A stretch of 64,000 nucleotides of DNA from Calamus simplicifolius (lineage: Eukaryota > Streptophyta > Magnoliopsida > Arecales > Arecaceae), in NCBI GenBank assembly GCA_900491605.1, contig UESW01004626.1, positions 70,654-134,653 of the forward strand, given 5' to 3'. The position numbers were made by a program, and so were the translations under genes. The first letter of the stretch is position 1, and every line of letters begins with the position of its first letter. This document shows, one piece after another, positions 33,073 to 44,582 of the stretch. Under the pieces are notes generated by a model that ran no database searches, was not told the origin of the DNA, and saw nothing but the letters and a program-made list of their open reading frames with translations.

Positions 33073-33420
33073 GGCATCATCAACGTTCAGCACGCGAACC
33101 AGCCTTCGAACCAAACGACACCTCCGGGCCACCTAGTGCACCCACGTGGCTCGCCGTGCATCCGTGGCTGCTTGCGGCCATGCCTCATAACGGCATATGG
33201 TGCATTGCATGTATCACTGTGCGTGACTGTGCCCCGTTACGGAGTATGATTCACTACCACTTGCAACTGTGTGCGGTCATGTCAAGCAACGGCGTGCACC
33301 AAATGCAATCGCGGCTGCTAGACACCTATAAATCCATATCGACAGGTAATGCGGGATGCCTCCGGTGCGCACAGTGATGGTACGATAGAAATCTTCTGAA
33401 AAAGAAAGATGGGACATTTG
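33073..33420. other. Tat-2 LTR, unique U3 part
   Basis: Unique sequence between minisatellite and promoter; no frame supported. It should contain upstream promoter elements of the element. Confidence 0.5.
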
Positions 33421-33426
33421 GACAGG

Positions 33427-33434
33427 TATAAAAA
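33427..33434 (+). promoter_or_regulatory. Tat-2 LTR TATA box
   Basis: TATAAAAA lies in a moderately GC-rich context. The expected start of transcription is about 30 bp downstream, i.e. near 33457, which is where the shorter LTR copies begin. Confidence 0.65.
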
Positions 33435-33676
33435 CATGCACCCGCACTGTAAGTAGGGATCCGAACTCTGGTTTTCTAGCTTTCTTCCTCCTAGTAAAAC
33501 CCTAACTGTCTCAGCTCTCTTTTGCTGAGCGGTTCTTGTCTGATCCCAAGTAATTAACTTGAGCATCGGAGGGTCCCCACCAGAGCATCCGGTCTTCGGA
33601 GACTTTTCTTGCAGGGGTCCGGAGAGAAGGATGTCTGTCTTCCCCGACGCTTGAAGAAGGTGACTTGGCGTCATCA

Positions 33677-33698
33677 GATTGGCGTACCAGGAAGGGGG
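33677..33698 (+). other. Tat-2 primer-binding site, first copy
   Basis: GAT spacer, then TGGCGTACCAGGAAGGGGG after the LTR end. Confidence 0.75.
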
Positions 33699-34261
33699 AA
33701 GCAGCTGAGCTTGTTAAGAGATGTGATAGCTATCAGTGCCATGCTAATATTCAGCGATAGACGACGTCTCAGTTAACCCCCTTGGTGGCACCCTAGCCCT
33801 TCGCCCAGTGGGGTATGGATATCCTGGGACCATTTTCCTCGGCCTTCGGACAGCGAAAGTTTCTCCTGGTGGCTGTTGATCACTTCACCAAGTGGGTTGA
33901 AGCCGAAGCCCTTGCTAAGATCACGGAGAGCAAAGTGAGATCCTTCTTTTGGAAGTCCATATGTCGGTTCGGACTGCCGCACACCCTGGTCACCGACAAT
34001 GGCCGGCAGTTTGACAATGCGCCCTTCCGGGAATTCTGCTCCGAACTGGGCATCCATCAGAAATTCACTTCCGTCGGGCACCCTCAGACCAACGGGGCAG
34101 CCGAGGTAACTAATCGAATCATTCTCCAAGGGCTAAGGACTCGACTGTATGAATATAAGGGACGATGGGTGGAGGAGCTCCCCAACGTGCTATGGGCCTA
34201 CCACACAACCCCGCGAGCCCCCACCGGCGAGACCCCATTCAGCTTAGTCTTTGGATCCGAA
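33697..34261 (+). pseudogene. Tat-2 integrase fragment in the wrong place
   Basis: Directly after the first PBS comes AELVKRCDSYQ-like sequence. It starts at the integrase finger, where the second Cys of the C-x2-C pair is still followed by coding text but there is a stop after NIQR. Then follow GMDILGPF, VTDNGRQFDN and NGAAEVTNR, so the D-D-E residues are intact. The frame ends in FGSE at the LTR junction. It matches 38998-39506 plus 49145-49204 with scattered differences. gag to RNase H are missing upstream of it: a deletion joins the leader (..GGGGGAA) to integrase (GCAGC..). Confidence 0.88.
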
Positions 34262-34472
34262 CTCTGGTTTTCTAGCTTTCTTCCTCCTAGCAAAACCCTA
34301 ACTGTCTCAGCTCTCTTCTGCTGAGTGGTTCTTGTCTGATCCCAAGTAACTAACTTGAGCGTCGGAGGGTCCCCACCAGAGCATCCGGTCTCCGGGGACT
34401 TTTCTTGCAGGGGTCCAAAGAGAAGGACGTCCATCTTCCCTGACGCTTGAAGAAGGTGACTTGGCGTCATCA
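34253..34472 (+). repeat. 220-bp truncated LTR (R-U5-like), middle copy
   Basis: Equivalent to 33457-33676. Starts at GGATCCGAA, shared with integrase, and ends TCATCA before the second PBS. No U3. Confidence 0.88.
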
Positions 34473-34494
34473 GATTGGCACGCCAGGAAGGGGG
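34473..34494 (+). other. Tat-2 primer-binding site, second copy
   Basis: GAT plus TGGCACGCCAGGAAGGGGG after the truncated LTR, followed by a normal gag leader. Confidence 0.75.
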
Positions 34495-34553
34495 GGAAAG
34501 AGAAAGACATCGAACCAGCAATCTGCGATCTCTCTTCTCGAGTTCCTGAAGCC

Positions 34554-36239
34554 ATGGTGACGACCCGAACGAAGGGGGTTTCTGCCAGTTGCGTTGGGGG
34601 GCAGTGCCGCAGAGCCGATCCACCCGTGGAGGCTCCCTCGGCTCTCCCGGCCAGCGTTCCGGCACCACTGCATCCCCAGGAGGCTGGACCCTCCGCTCCT
34701 CTGGCCGATGTCCCTGTGCCTCCTCCATAGCAGTTCCAAGAAGATCGATTCACCGCCCTGGCCATGCAAGTCCAGTCTCTGGCGGCGGCGGTGTAGGGCC
34801 TGCAGCACCAACAGGCGGCCGTGCAGCAGCCGAAGCCAAATCCATCAGTCCCAGGGATGGTGCAACCCAGCCAGCATTCCTTCCGGAGGAGATCGCCGGT
34901 GCCGAGGGATCGCCACCATCAAGCTTCGCCCAAGCCTCACCACCGGGAAGCCTCTAAGAGACACCGGTTGCCTTCCCGCCACGCTAGTGTTTCCCCTAAG
35001 CGGCGGTACGGGAAGGAGGCATAGCGCCCTCGCCAACATCGCTGTCCCCGTTCTCCGTCCTCTGAATCTTCTGGGGAGGGGTCTGTTGATGGCCGGATGG
35101 CCCGTCGAGCCGAGCGACGACTCGATGAGTATAACCAGAGGTTCGAGGAACTTAGCCATCGGATCACCCACCTGCCAGAGATGGACTACGACAGCCGGCC
35201 TCCATTGTCTCGCCGCATCATGGAAGAACCCATCTCCACCCGGTTCTGCCTTCCCCAGCTAGATCCTTATGACGGGACCACAGACCCCTGGACCACTTGA
35301 AAAGTTATAAAGTTCTCATGCAAGTCCAGGGGGCCACCGACTCACTCATGTGCATCGCCTTCCCAGCCACCCTGAAGAAGGCCGCCCGAGCTTGGTACTC
35401 CCGTCTGCCGCCACGGAGCATTGATTCTTTCTGCCAATTGGAGAGGGCTTTCTTGGCCCATTTTGATGCCTGCCGGAAGATCCCCAGGGTAGCAGATAGC
35501 CTCTTCGCCGTCCAGCAGAAGAGCGGTGAGTCCCTGTGGGATTATGTCGCTCGGTTCAAGGAGACGGCCCTAGAGGTCTACAATCTTGAAGACTCGGTGG
35601 CCACTTTGGCCTTGAAGCGAGGACTCGCCCCGTCTCGCTTCGCATACTCCCTCGACAAGAAGCCACCCAGCTCTTACGCCGAGCTCTTGATCCGGGCCCA
35701 AAAGTACATTCGAGCTGACTTCTCCCGGCGCGAGGCTGGCGAGAATGTCCCCAAGAAACCTGCCCGACCGAAACCTGCCGAAGCTCGCCCCAGGAGACCT
35801 AAGCCTCCTCGCCGACCAGACAACCGTCCCCGAGCCCTTGCACCAAGAGATGGACCCTACACCCCACTGCTCGCCCCGATATCTCAGATCTTGCTCGAGA
35901 TTGAAGGGGAGTCTTATCTTCAGCGCCCTCCTCCAATGAACCAGAAGATCCCTCGCAACAAGAACCTCTATTATCGCTACCACCGGGATCACGGTCATGA
36001 TACTGACGAGTGTCGCCAGCTGAAGAAGGCTATCGAAGACCTTATCCAGTGGGGCCACCTGGGAAAGTTCATCCAGAGGAACAACCCGGGAGCTCCTGGC
36101 CCGTCAGCGCCTTCGCCGCCAATGATTGACAATGCCCCAATGGAGAAGACGGTGGCAATGATTTTCTGGGGGGCAGGAGGCCCGCCGAAGAGGCCGAGAG
36201 GGGAGGGGGAGTTGGATTCTGTAATTCCTTTCTTTAAAA
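34554..36239 (+). pseudogene. Tat-2 gag
   Basis: ATG at 34554 (MVTTRTKG) begins a Pro/Ala-rich N-terminus with stops near 34728 and 34794 and frame changes. It then gives RMARRAERRLDEYNQRFEEL and FCLPQLDPYDGTTDP near 35270. After a frameshift near 35290 the gag domain continues open (SYKVLMQVQGATDSLMC, ARAWYSRLPPRSIDSF, ALKRGLAPSRFAYSLDKKPPS) to a knuckle-like YRYHRDHGHDTDEC. The Cys-rich finger has lost its first Cys (Tyr here). Homologous to Tat-1 gag throughout. Confidence 0.88.
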
Positions 36240-36703
36240 AGGACTTAGAGGAGGTAGTAAACAAAAATGATGACATCGTCGTCGTATCTATGACGATCGC
36301 TAAACATCCTGTAAAGAGAATTCTAGTTGATAGTGGGAGCTCTGTGGATGTTTTGAACTATGACGCTTTTGTTCGCATGAACCTGTCACCTGATCTACTC
36401 CGGCCCGTCGCCACGCCCTTGATGGGGTTTACTGGAGATTCTATGAAAGTCGAGGGGGAGGTCACTCTCCCTGTGACGGCTAGCATAGCCCCGTGTCAAA
36501 GCACGGTTTTCATGAAGTTCTTGGTGGTTCGCATGCCCCTTGCTTACAATGTGATCCTCGGAAGGCCCAGACTCAATCTTTTGGATGCTGTCATATCCAC
36601 TAAGAGGCTCCTCATGAGGTTTCCTACCAGTGAAGGAGTCGGGGAGATGCGGGGAGAGCAGAATCCACCTTCACTTTACTACCACATGGCCCCTAGTCCG
36701 TAG
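36240..36703 (+). pseudogene. Tat-2 protease region
   Basis: In the same open frame as the second part of gag. The aspartic protease motif is ILVDSGSSVDVLNY and the flap/hydrophobic part is PLAYNVILGRPRLNLLDAV. It ends at a TAG (36701-36703) before RT. The catalytic Asp is present. Confidence 0.88.
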
Positions 36704-37787
36704 GGGGTGGCACCCGCACCGGTACCTGAGACGCTGGATCCTCGAGACCTGGAGAGAAGGGGAGAGCCGGCCGAGCGACTGCTTACTTTCCCCCTCGGGA
36801 AGACCCAACAAGAACAGTCCGGATTGGAGCCCTACTCCTGGAGGAGGCTCGTGACCGACTCCTCACCTTTCTGCGAGCTAATGCGGATGTCTTTGCCTGG
36901 TCGACGTCCGATATGCCAAGAATTCCAGAAGAGGTGATTACCCATCAACTTAACATTCGGACGGAGTGCCGACCTATCCGACAGAAGAAAAGGAGTTTTG
37001 CCCCCATCGACAGAAGGCCATGGATGAGGAGGTGCGGAAGCTACTGGCGGCCGGTCACATCCGCGAGGTGCACTACCCGGACTGGCTGGCGAATGTCGTG
37101 ATGGTTCATAAGGCCAGTGGGAGCTAGAGGATATGCATGGACTTCACCGACCTCAACAAGGCATGTCCCAAAGACAACTTCCCGTTACCCCAGATCGATC
37201 AACTAGTGGATGCCACGTCCGGGCATGAAACCCTTAGTTTCATGGACGCATTCTCGGGGTACAATCAGATCAGGATGAATCCAGCAGATGAAGAAGCCAC
37301 CTTTTTTATTACAGCAAAGGGGATTTACTGTTACAAGGTGATGCCGTTTGGGCTGAAGAATGCCGGAGCCACCTATCAAAGGTTGATGAATAAGGTCTTT
37401 GAGGACCAGATAGGGCGTAACATGGAGGTGTACGTGGATAATATGCTGACCAAGAGCACCAGTGCTGCTGACCATGTTGCCGACCTCGAGGAGGCCTTCA
37501 ACAACCTGCGCCAGTATTGGATGAGGCTTAACCCCCACAAGTGTGCCTTTGGAGTGGCGGCAGACAAGTTTCTAGGCTTTATGGTAACCCAGCGAGGGAT
37601 TGAAGCCAACCCTGATAAGATTAGGGCTATCTTGGAGATGAGGCCCCCAGCTAGCAAGGAGGTGCAACGCTTGACTGGGAGGGTGGCGGCTTTGAGTCGC
37701 TTCATGTCGAGATCGGTAGAAAGGTGCCTGCCCTTCTTTAAGGCGCTGCGCAAGGTCAATGGCTTCGAGTGGACAAAGGAGTGTTAG
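36704..37787 (+). pseudogene. Tat-2 reverse transcriptase, catalytic box mutated
   Basis: Frame segments at 36707-36937, 36913-37101 and 37137-37787 reconstruct the same order as Tat-1 RT: RRGEPAE, PEEVITHQLNI, QKKRSFAP, FTDLNKACPKDNFPLPQI, SFMDAFSGYNQI and KNAGATYQRLMNKVF. The catalytic box reads YVDNML: the second Asp is Asn (gat-aat). A stop replaces a Trp codon near 37126, and TAG ends the segment at 37785. Inactive by several criteria. Confidence 0.9.
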
Positions 37788-38972
37788 GATGCCTTTGAGG
37801 AGTTGAAGCAATTTTTATCCACTCCCCCGCTGTTTTCCAAGCCAAAGAATGGAGAGGAGCTCTTCCTATATCTTGCAGCCTCCCCCAAAGCTGTCAGCTC
37901 TGTGCTTGTGCACATGGATGTTGATGGGGTCCAGAGGCCGATCTATTACACCAGCAAGGTACTTCATGATAACAAGACCAGATACTCTAGAACCGAGAAG
38001 ATCATTTTTGCCCTGGTGGTCTCTGCTCAACGCTTCCGACCCTACTTTCAAGCTCATCCCATCGTGGTGTTTACGGACCAACCTCTTCGGACCATCTTGT
38101 CTCGCCCTGACACCTCTGGTCGGCTAGCCAAATGGGTCATTAAACTAAGTGAGTTTGACCTATCCATCCGACCAATGTCAGCCATAAAGTCTCAGGTGAT
38201 AGCTGATTTCTTGGTTGAGTGTTCCTGGACCGAGAAGGGTGTGGAGGAGGTACGCCCGAAGGAGTGTGTAGACCCTCCCTCGACCGAGGAGGTAGAAAAA
38301 GAAGACTGGATTTTGCATGTGGATGGAGCAGCAAATTCTCTTAGATTCCAGTTCCCGGCAACTAACAACCGGGCGGAGTATGAGGCCCTGTTAGCGGGAA
38401 TGAGGTTGGCTGAGGAGTTAGGTGCAGGCCGTTTGAGGGCCGTCACGGACTCTCAGCTTGTTTCAGGGCAGATCACTGGGGAGTACGAAGCTAGGGACCC
38501 AACCATGTCCCGCTATCTGAGCAAGGTGCAATCCCAAGCCTCTCGGTTCTTTTACTTCTGTGTTAGCTACATTCCTCGAGCGGAGAATGCCAGAGCCGAC
38601 GCATTATCCCGTTTAGCCACTTCGGCCGACGGGACGCTGGGAAGAACATATGTGGAGCACCTCCAGGCCCCAAGCATTGAAGTTATGGATGAAGCGTTAC
38701 CGGTGGAGCAAGAGCCCTCTTGGATGGATGCCTACATCCGATATTTGACCGATGGTACTCTCCCAGGGAACCCTGCTGATGCCAAGCTACTCAGGCGGAG
38801 GGCCTCGAGGTTTTTGATGATGGATGGGAAGCTTTATCGAAGATCATTCTCATACTCGGTCCTCAGGTGCGTGGGATCGGTAGAATTAGACTACATCCTG
38901 CGGGAGATCCATGAAGGCATCTGTGAAAGTCACCTGGGGGGCAGAACCCTAGCTTACAAGGCCCTACGATAG
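37788..38972 (+). pseudogene. Tat-2 RNase H and second RNase H, start of integrase
   Basis: Open frame 37803-38972. RNase H/connection text includes YYTSKVLHDN, TDQPLRTILSRPDTSGRLAKW and DFLVEC. The second RNase H is LHVDGAANS with an internal deletion before FPATNNRAEYEALL, then VTDSQLVSGQI and YIPRAENARADALSRLA. It continues into the integrase finger (EIHEGICESHLGG) and ends at a TAG in place of a Gln/Arg codon. Confidence 0.88.
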
Positions 38973-39506
38973 GGGTACTTTTGGCTGACCATGAAAGAGG
39001 ACGCAGCCGAGCTTGTTAAGAGATGTGATAACTGTCAGCGTCATGCTAATATTCAGCGACAGTCGACGTCTCAGTTAACCCCCTTGGTGGCACCCTGGTC
39101 CTTTGCCCAGTGGGGTATGGATATCCTGGGACCATTTCCCTCAGCCTCCGGACAGCGAAAGTTCCTCTTGATGGCTGTTGATCACTTCACCAAGTGGGTT
39201 GAAGCTGAAGCCCTTGCTAAGATCACGGAGAGCAAAGTGAGATCCTTCTTTTGGAAGTCCATTATATGTCGGTTCGGACTACCACACACCCTGGTCACCG
39301 ACAATGGCCGGCAGTTTGACAACGCGCCCTTTCGGGAATTCTGCTCTAAACTGAGCATCCGTCAGAAATTCACTTCCGTCGGGCACCCTCAGACCAACGG
39401 GGCGACCAAGGTAACTAATCGAATCATTCTCCAAGGGCTGAGGACTCGATTGGATGGCTGTAAGGGATGATGGGTGGAGGAGCTCCCCAACGTACTGTGG
39501 GCCTAC
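38973..39506 (+). pseudogene. Tat-2 integrase, main copy up to the Copia insertion
   Basis: YFWLTMKEDAAELVKRCDNCQ, WGMDILGPF (first Asp), VTDNGRQFDN (second Asp). The third catalytic residue is lost: NGATKVTNR has Lys where the fragment at 34.1 kb has Glu (NGAAEVTNR). A TGA follows GCKG. The frame stops in VLWAY where the Copia inserted, and resumes at 49145 (YHTTPRAPTGETPF). Confidence 0.9.
39502..39506. repeat. target-site duplication of the Copia element, left copy
   Basis: cctac, repeated at 49140-49144; it lies in the integrase coding text and splits it exactly. Confidence 0.93.
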
Positions 39507-41516
39507 TGTAGGGAGAAATCGTCTCCGAGGCATGCATATTTTTAAAAATTGATAACTATTATCATTGCGGAAATTAAAAGATTACATATTAATCTATCTA
39601 ATATGCATCAAGATCATATCTTTGCCTATATATTCAGGGTCGTTTGATCTAAAATATGCATATAAAAATATTAAGATCATATCTTGATCTTCTAGATGAC
39701 TAGTCACACTATTATCTTGAAGCCTGCCTTAAGATCTAGGGATCAAATCACTTACCTTAAGAACAGTTGGTAAATTCTTATTGCTCTGCAGCCGTTCAAT
39801 CGTCCGGCCTCTAGTATCGTCCACGCGAAGCCCCGAATGATCAGATTTCCGGGAGTGCTAGCTCGCGAAAAAATAGCTTTGCTGATCTTGAATCCTCTCA
39901 CTTGAATCTTCCTCCAAGATCCACCAGGCTTCCGCTAACACCAAAATCACCAGGATTTTTTATTCTAATATTTTAGAATTACAATCCACGACAATTTAGA
40001 ATTACAATCCAGGATAAATCGTGTATTGTTGTTCAATTTTTTGTTCTATATTCTCTGGTGAGGGAATGCCCTCTATTTATAGTCTAGATTTAGCCTTGAC
40101 ATTTAATTCTGACATTTAAGAATCCATCGTTTGGCAAAAGCAAAGAGACGCCGAAGGCGCAGCGCTTGGTTTAATTCCGATGTTCGGAGAAAACCAAGGA
40201 GTCGCGGCGTTTGGTTTAGTTCCATCGTTCGGAGAAAACCAAAGAGATGAGGGATAAATCCGACGTTCGGTAAATAAATGTCATGCATTAAATTCTATCT
40301 CATAGATGAGATTTTAGCCATCTCATCATATGAGATCCATATTCGAGAGGTTTGGATTCTGATCTAAATTTATTTGACTTAACCCACATAGAATATGGTC
40401 CAAGCCCAAATCAAATTTGGCTAGTCCTGAATCTATTTAAATTCAAATCAAGTCTAATTTTAAATCAATATTTGAAATTGACTTGTCCTTCTAATAGACT
40501 TAAACCAAATTGAATCTTATTCAATTGTACTTAACCCAATTGAGATAATTCAATCAATCAAATTGATTAATTAAATCATATACGATTCTCAATCGTTGAT
40601 CAGCAAATAGATCATCCTAGGAAACTTCTATGCGTGTGACTCTCTAGGTTTGAACCTAAGCCGGTAGCATAGAAACAACTTTCTATACTAATTGATGTGC
40701 CCATCTAGCAATGGAACCCGACGTCCGGATAAGTCGAAGAGTTGCTGAGCAAATTCCAAGAACCCTAAGAAACAATTACCGTATAATTCATCCTCTTGAC
40801 CACAAATGCTAAGGATGGCTTAAGAGCCTATCAACTCTAAATAGCAAATCCATAAAGTGATTTCAACTTTAGTGATCATATGACTTTCACATGAAGTGCC
40901 TTGGCCAAGGTCTTGCTAAATTGAAACACAAGCATTTCTCCTTTTAATGGGATAGGTCAAATTCCATCTTGATCCACAACTGACTACCATAAGTACTTGA
41001 CTGCACCCAGTAACCTTTCGTAGCTGGATTAGAAATCCAGGTGGTCTGGCACCTAAGTACAATGAGTTGCTTGTAAGCCACTGGTTGTGATCTTCAGGTC
41101 TGAAAGATACTTATACCTATATCTTCTCGGATTAACTCTTGACAGCAGAGTATCCGAAAATGAGTCATGTTCGATGAAATGTACTCCTACACTTTCACCT
41201 GTATGTCATACCAGTGTCTCTACACTCCTTGGTTAAGAGGATAACCAACAAATATGATATACAACATCCTATAATTGATAGTATTATGGCCCTGTCATAG
41301 TATATCATTTGGTCGCGAACTCTTTTAAGGACCTTCTAAGATAAATCCTCCTTTATCATGAGGAAGATCCTAAGGGCTTCATTACTTTCAGGAGTATTAA
41401 GAAGATGTTCTTGTAATGAATAAACTGCCAAATAACTTTTATTAATATATCAATTTATATACAATTTACATCAGCACAATCATCAAATGATTGGCTTTAG
41501 GATACAATTTCCAACA
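39507..41516 (-). repeat. Copia LTR, left copy (3' LTR of the element)
   Basis: 2010 bp, aligned base by base with 47133-49139 with scattered substitutions and small indels. Contains a TATTTATA (TATAAATA on the minus strand) near 40074. Confidence 0.93.
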
Positions 41517-41530
41517 AACTCCCACTTAGC
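41517..41530 (-). other. Copia polypurine tract
   Basis: AAGTGGGAGTT on the minus strand abuts the 3' LTR, a form common in plant Copia elements. Confidence 0.8.
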
Positions 41531-42570
41531 CTAAAGCCACTCATTACAGTATCTAATACCCATCTTCAACTTATAGTTGTCAAACTCCTTGATGCTGAGT
41601 GCTTTAGTAAATGGGCCACCTAGGTTTTCCTTTCCATCAATCTTCTGAAGATTTATGTCACCTCGGTCTACTATCTCTCGAATAAGATGAAACCGGCGCA
41701 GTATGTGCTTGGTGCGCTGATGTGCTCGTGGTTCCTTTGCTTGAGCTATGGCACCAGTGCTGTCACTGTATAACAGGACTAGTTCATCTATGGAAGGTGT
41801 CACTCCAAGCTCGGAGATGAACTTTCGCAGCCACACAGCTTCTTTTGCAGCATCTGATGCAGCGATGTACTCTGCCTCGCATATCGAATCTGCCACTGTA
41901 TGTTGCTTGAAACTTTTCCAGCAAACAGCTCCACCATTTAGGATAATCACGAAACCCGATACACTTTTGCTATCATCATGATCTGATTGAAAACTGGAAT
42001 CAGTATATCCAACAAGTTTCAAATCAGACTCTCCATAGACTAACCACTGGTCCTTAGTATTTCTCAAATACTTAAGGATTGTCTTAACAACTTGCCAGTG
42101 TTTTTCTCCTGGATCAGATTGGTATCTACTCACTACTCCTAGTGAGTATGCCACATCTGGTCTTGTACATGTCATGGTGTACATAATCGATCCTACTACC
42201 AAAGCATATGGAATTCGACTCATACGTTCTCTTTCATTAGGAGTTGTCGGACAATCCTTCTTAGAAAGATGAATTCCATGGCCTATCGGAAGATAGCCTT
42301 TCTTGGAATTCTCCATGCTAAACCTCTTTAGCACTGTGTCAATGTACGTAGATTGGGATAAACCTAGCATCCTCTTAGATCTATCTCTATAGATCTTCAT
42401 CCCTAGGATGTATGATGCTTCTCCCAGATCTTTCATGAGAATTGTGATGATAACCATATCTTTATTCCTTGTAATGCAGGGATATCATTCCGATTAAGAG
42501 AATATCATCCACATATAATACAAGAAATACAATAACAGAATCGTTAGCCCATTTATAAATGCAAGGTTCT
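41531..42570 (-). pseudogene. Copia RT end and RNase H
   Basis: Read leftwards. LYVDDILLIG (RT catalytic box, near 42510) lies just before the frame resumes at 42457 with KDLGEASYILGMKIYRD. RNase H is present with GYTDSSF, SGFVIILNGGAVCWKS, EAEYIAASDAAKEAVWL and YSDSTGAIA, ending in a stop at 41531. A frame break near 42460-42570 separates it from the upstream frame. Confidence 0.9.
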
Positions 42571-43890
42571 TATTTATTCTTAATAAAGCCATAAGATTTG
42601 ATCACTTTATCAAATCGTATGTTCCAACTCCTTGATGCTTGCTTAAGTCCATAAATAGACTTCTGTAGCCTGCACACTTTAGACTCGTCTTCAGATATAA
42701 AACCTTCAGGCTGTATCATATACACTTGTTCTTCTAAATCACCATTTAGAAAAGCAGTTTTAACATCAATCTGCCAAATCTCATAATCGAAGTGTGCTGC
42801 TATAGCTAGCATAATCCGAATGGATTTCAGCATTGCCACAGGAGAAAATGTTTCGTCATAGTCAATACCATAACGTTGATGATACCCCTTGGCAACCAGA
42901 CGTGCTTTATAGGTCTCTATCTTTCCGTCTGCGCCTCTTTTCCTCTTGAAAACCCATTTACACCCTATGGGTTTTATCCCTTCGGGTGGGTCAACTAATG
43001 TCCATACATTATTGTCCTTCATGGAATCAAGTTCGGATTTCATGGCATCAAGCCATTTATTAGAGTCAGTCCTTTGCATAGCATCCATATAGGTGATTGG
43101 ATCCTCGTTGTTCTCATCGAGTTCAACAGGATCATCGTTCTGGACCAAGAAACCCAAGTATCTGTTCGGTTGATGTGGTACTCTACCAGATTGCCTTAAT
43201 GGTGCATCTAAAATGGGTTTTGAGTTTGATCTAATCAACTCAGATTTTAGGGATTCACTGGTTTGTGTTGTTCCTTCTACTTGATGAACTTCCTCAAGTT
43301 CAACATTAAAGCTATTTGTTCCTTCACTAAGGAACTCCTTTTCAAGAAAAACTGCTCTATTACTAATGAACAACTTTTGTTCTTCAGTATTGTAGAAGTA
43401 ATATTCTTTTGTTTCTTTCGGATAGCCAATGAAAAAATATTTGACAGATTTGGGTTCAAGTTTGTCTGATTTTGCACGTTTCACATAAGCCGGACACCCC
43501 CAGACTCTCAGATAGGTAATAACCGGTTTATGTCCATACCACATCTCATGTGGAGTTTTAGAAACAGACTTACTTGGAACCTTATTAAGAATATGACAAG
43601 CTGATTCTAATGCGTATCCCAAAAATAATATTGGCAAGCTTGCAAAACCCATCATGGACCGAACCATGTCTAACAGAGTTCGATTCCTTCTTTCCGACAC
43701 ACCGTTATGTTGCGGTGTTCCAGGAGGAGTCCATTGGGAGAGAATCTCATTCTCCTTTAAATATATCACAAATTCATTGGAAAGGTATTCGCCTCCTCGA
43801 TCTGATCGAAGGGTCTTAATACATTTTCCTGTTTGTTTTTCTACTTCTTTATGATATAGTTTGAACATTTCAAACGATTCAGATTTATGT
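42570..43890 (-). pseudogene. Copia integrase C-terminal part and RT
   Basis: A 432-codon frame (43868-42570): LRSDRGGEYLS, WTPPGTPQHNGVSERRNRTLLD with the catalytic Glu, HEMWYGHKP, and the linker. RT starts with PIGCKWVFKRKRGADGK, YKARLVAKGYHQRYGIDYDETFSPV and FLNGDLEEQVYM, ending near SYGFIKNK. A TGA at the upstream edge (after GYVYLM) separates it from the next segment. Confidence 0.9.
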
Positions 43891-44582
43891 CACATAAGAT
43901 AGACATAACCGAACCTAGAAAGGTCGTCTGTAAATGTTATGAAGTAGTAGTATCCACCTTTGGCATAAGTGCTCATTGGTCCACATACATCAGTATGTAC
44001 TAGACCCAATAGCTCTTTGGCTCTTTCACCTTTTCCAGTAAAAGATGACTTGGTCATTTTATCAAGAAGATATGATTCACAGGTAGTTAATGATTCACAA
44101 TCATCAACTCGAAGGATGCCCTCCTGAGTTAACATGTTTAATCTATTCTTGTTGATATGACCCAGCCGATGGTACCAAAGATAAAAATATGTGACATCAG
44201 TTGTTCTAGGGCGCTTACTTGATTGGTACACTACATTCACAGGCTGTGATAATATATAAATGCCATTAGATAAATGCCCAGTCATTACAGTGACTCCATT
44301 CATAATGATATTCAAAGCAACATCATTTATTAAAATTTCATAATTATTTTTGGCCAGAAGGCCTACAGAAATTACGTTCAATAAGAACGTTGGGCAAAAA
44401 TGACAATCATTTAGTATAATGACATTTCTATTGAAAACTATTTGAAGAACTCCTAATGCCAGTACTGGAACTAATCTTCCATCGCCGACATTTAGGAATC
44501 TTTCATTGTCCTCAAATCTTCAGGTGACCTGTAGTCCCTGCAATGAATTGCAAATGTTAAAAGGACTCCCGGTATCCAATAC
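43890..44582 (-). pseudogene. Copia protease and integrase N-terminal part
   Basis: Protease motif LDTGSPFN is read just downstream of the gag stop, near 44570. A stop lies near 44525, then LNVISVGLLAKN, pre-integrase YLWYHRLGHINKNRL (His-His) and CESYLLDKMTKSSF. The integrase start LVHTDVCGPM has the first Asp and TFTDDLSRFGYVY the second. Confidence 0.88.

Larger units (their letters stand above)
31339..33676 (+). repeat. Tat-2 5' LTR
   Basis: Starts TGATGTGGCTGATCC and ends TTGGCGTCATCA, followed by GATTGGCG..CCAGG, the same spacing as in Tat-1. 2338 bp, of which about 1.65 kb is a minisatellite. The last 220 bp recur at 34253-34472 and 49196-49415. Confidence 0.85.

Noticed and set aside
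34198..35262. Several minus-strand and alternative-frame ORFs over Tat-2 gag
   Set aside because: The gag frame is homologous to Tat-1 gag; the others show no domain and overlap it.
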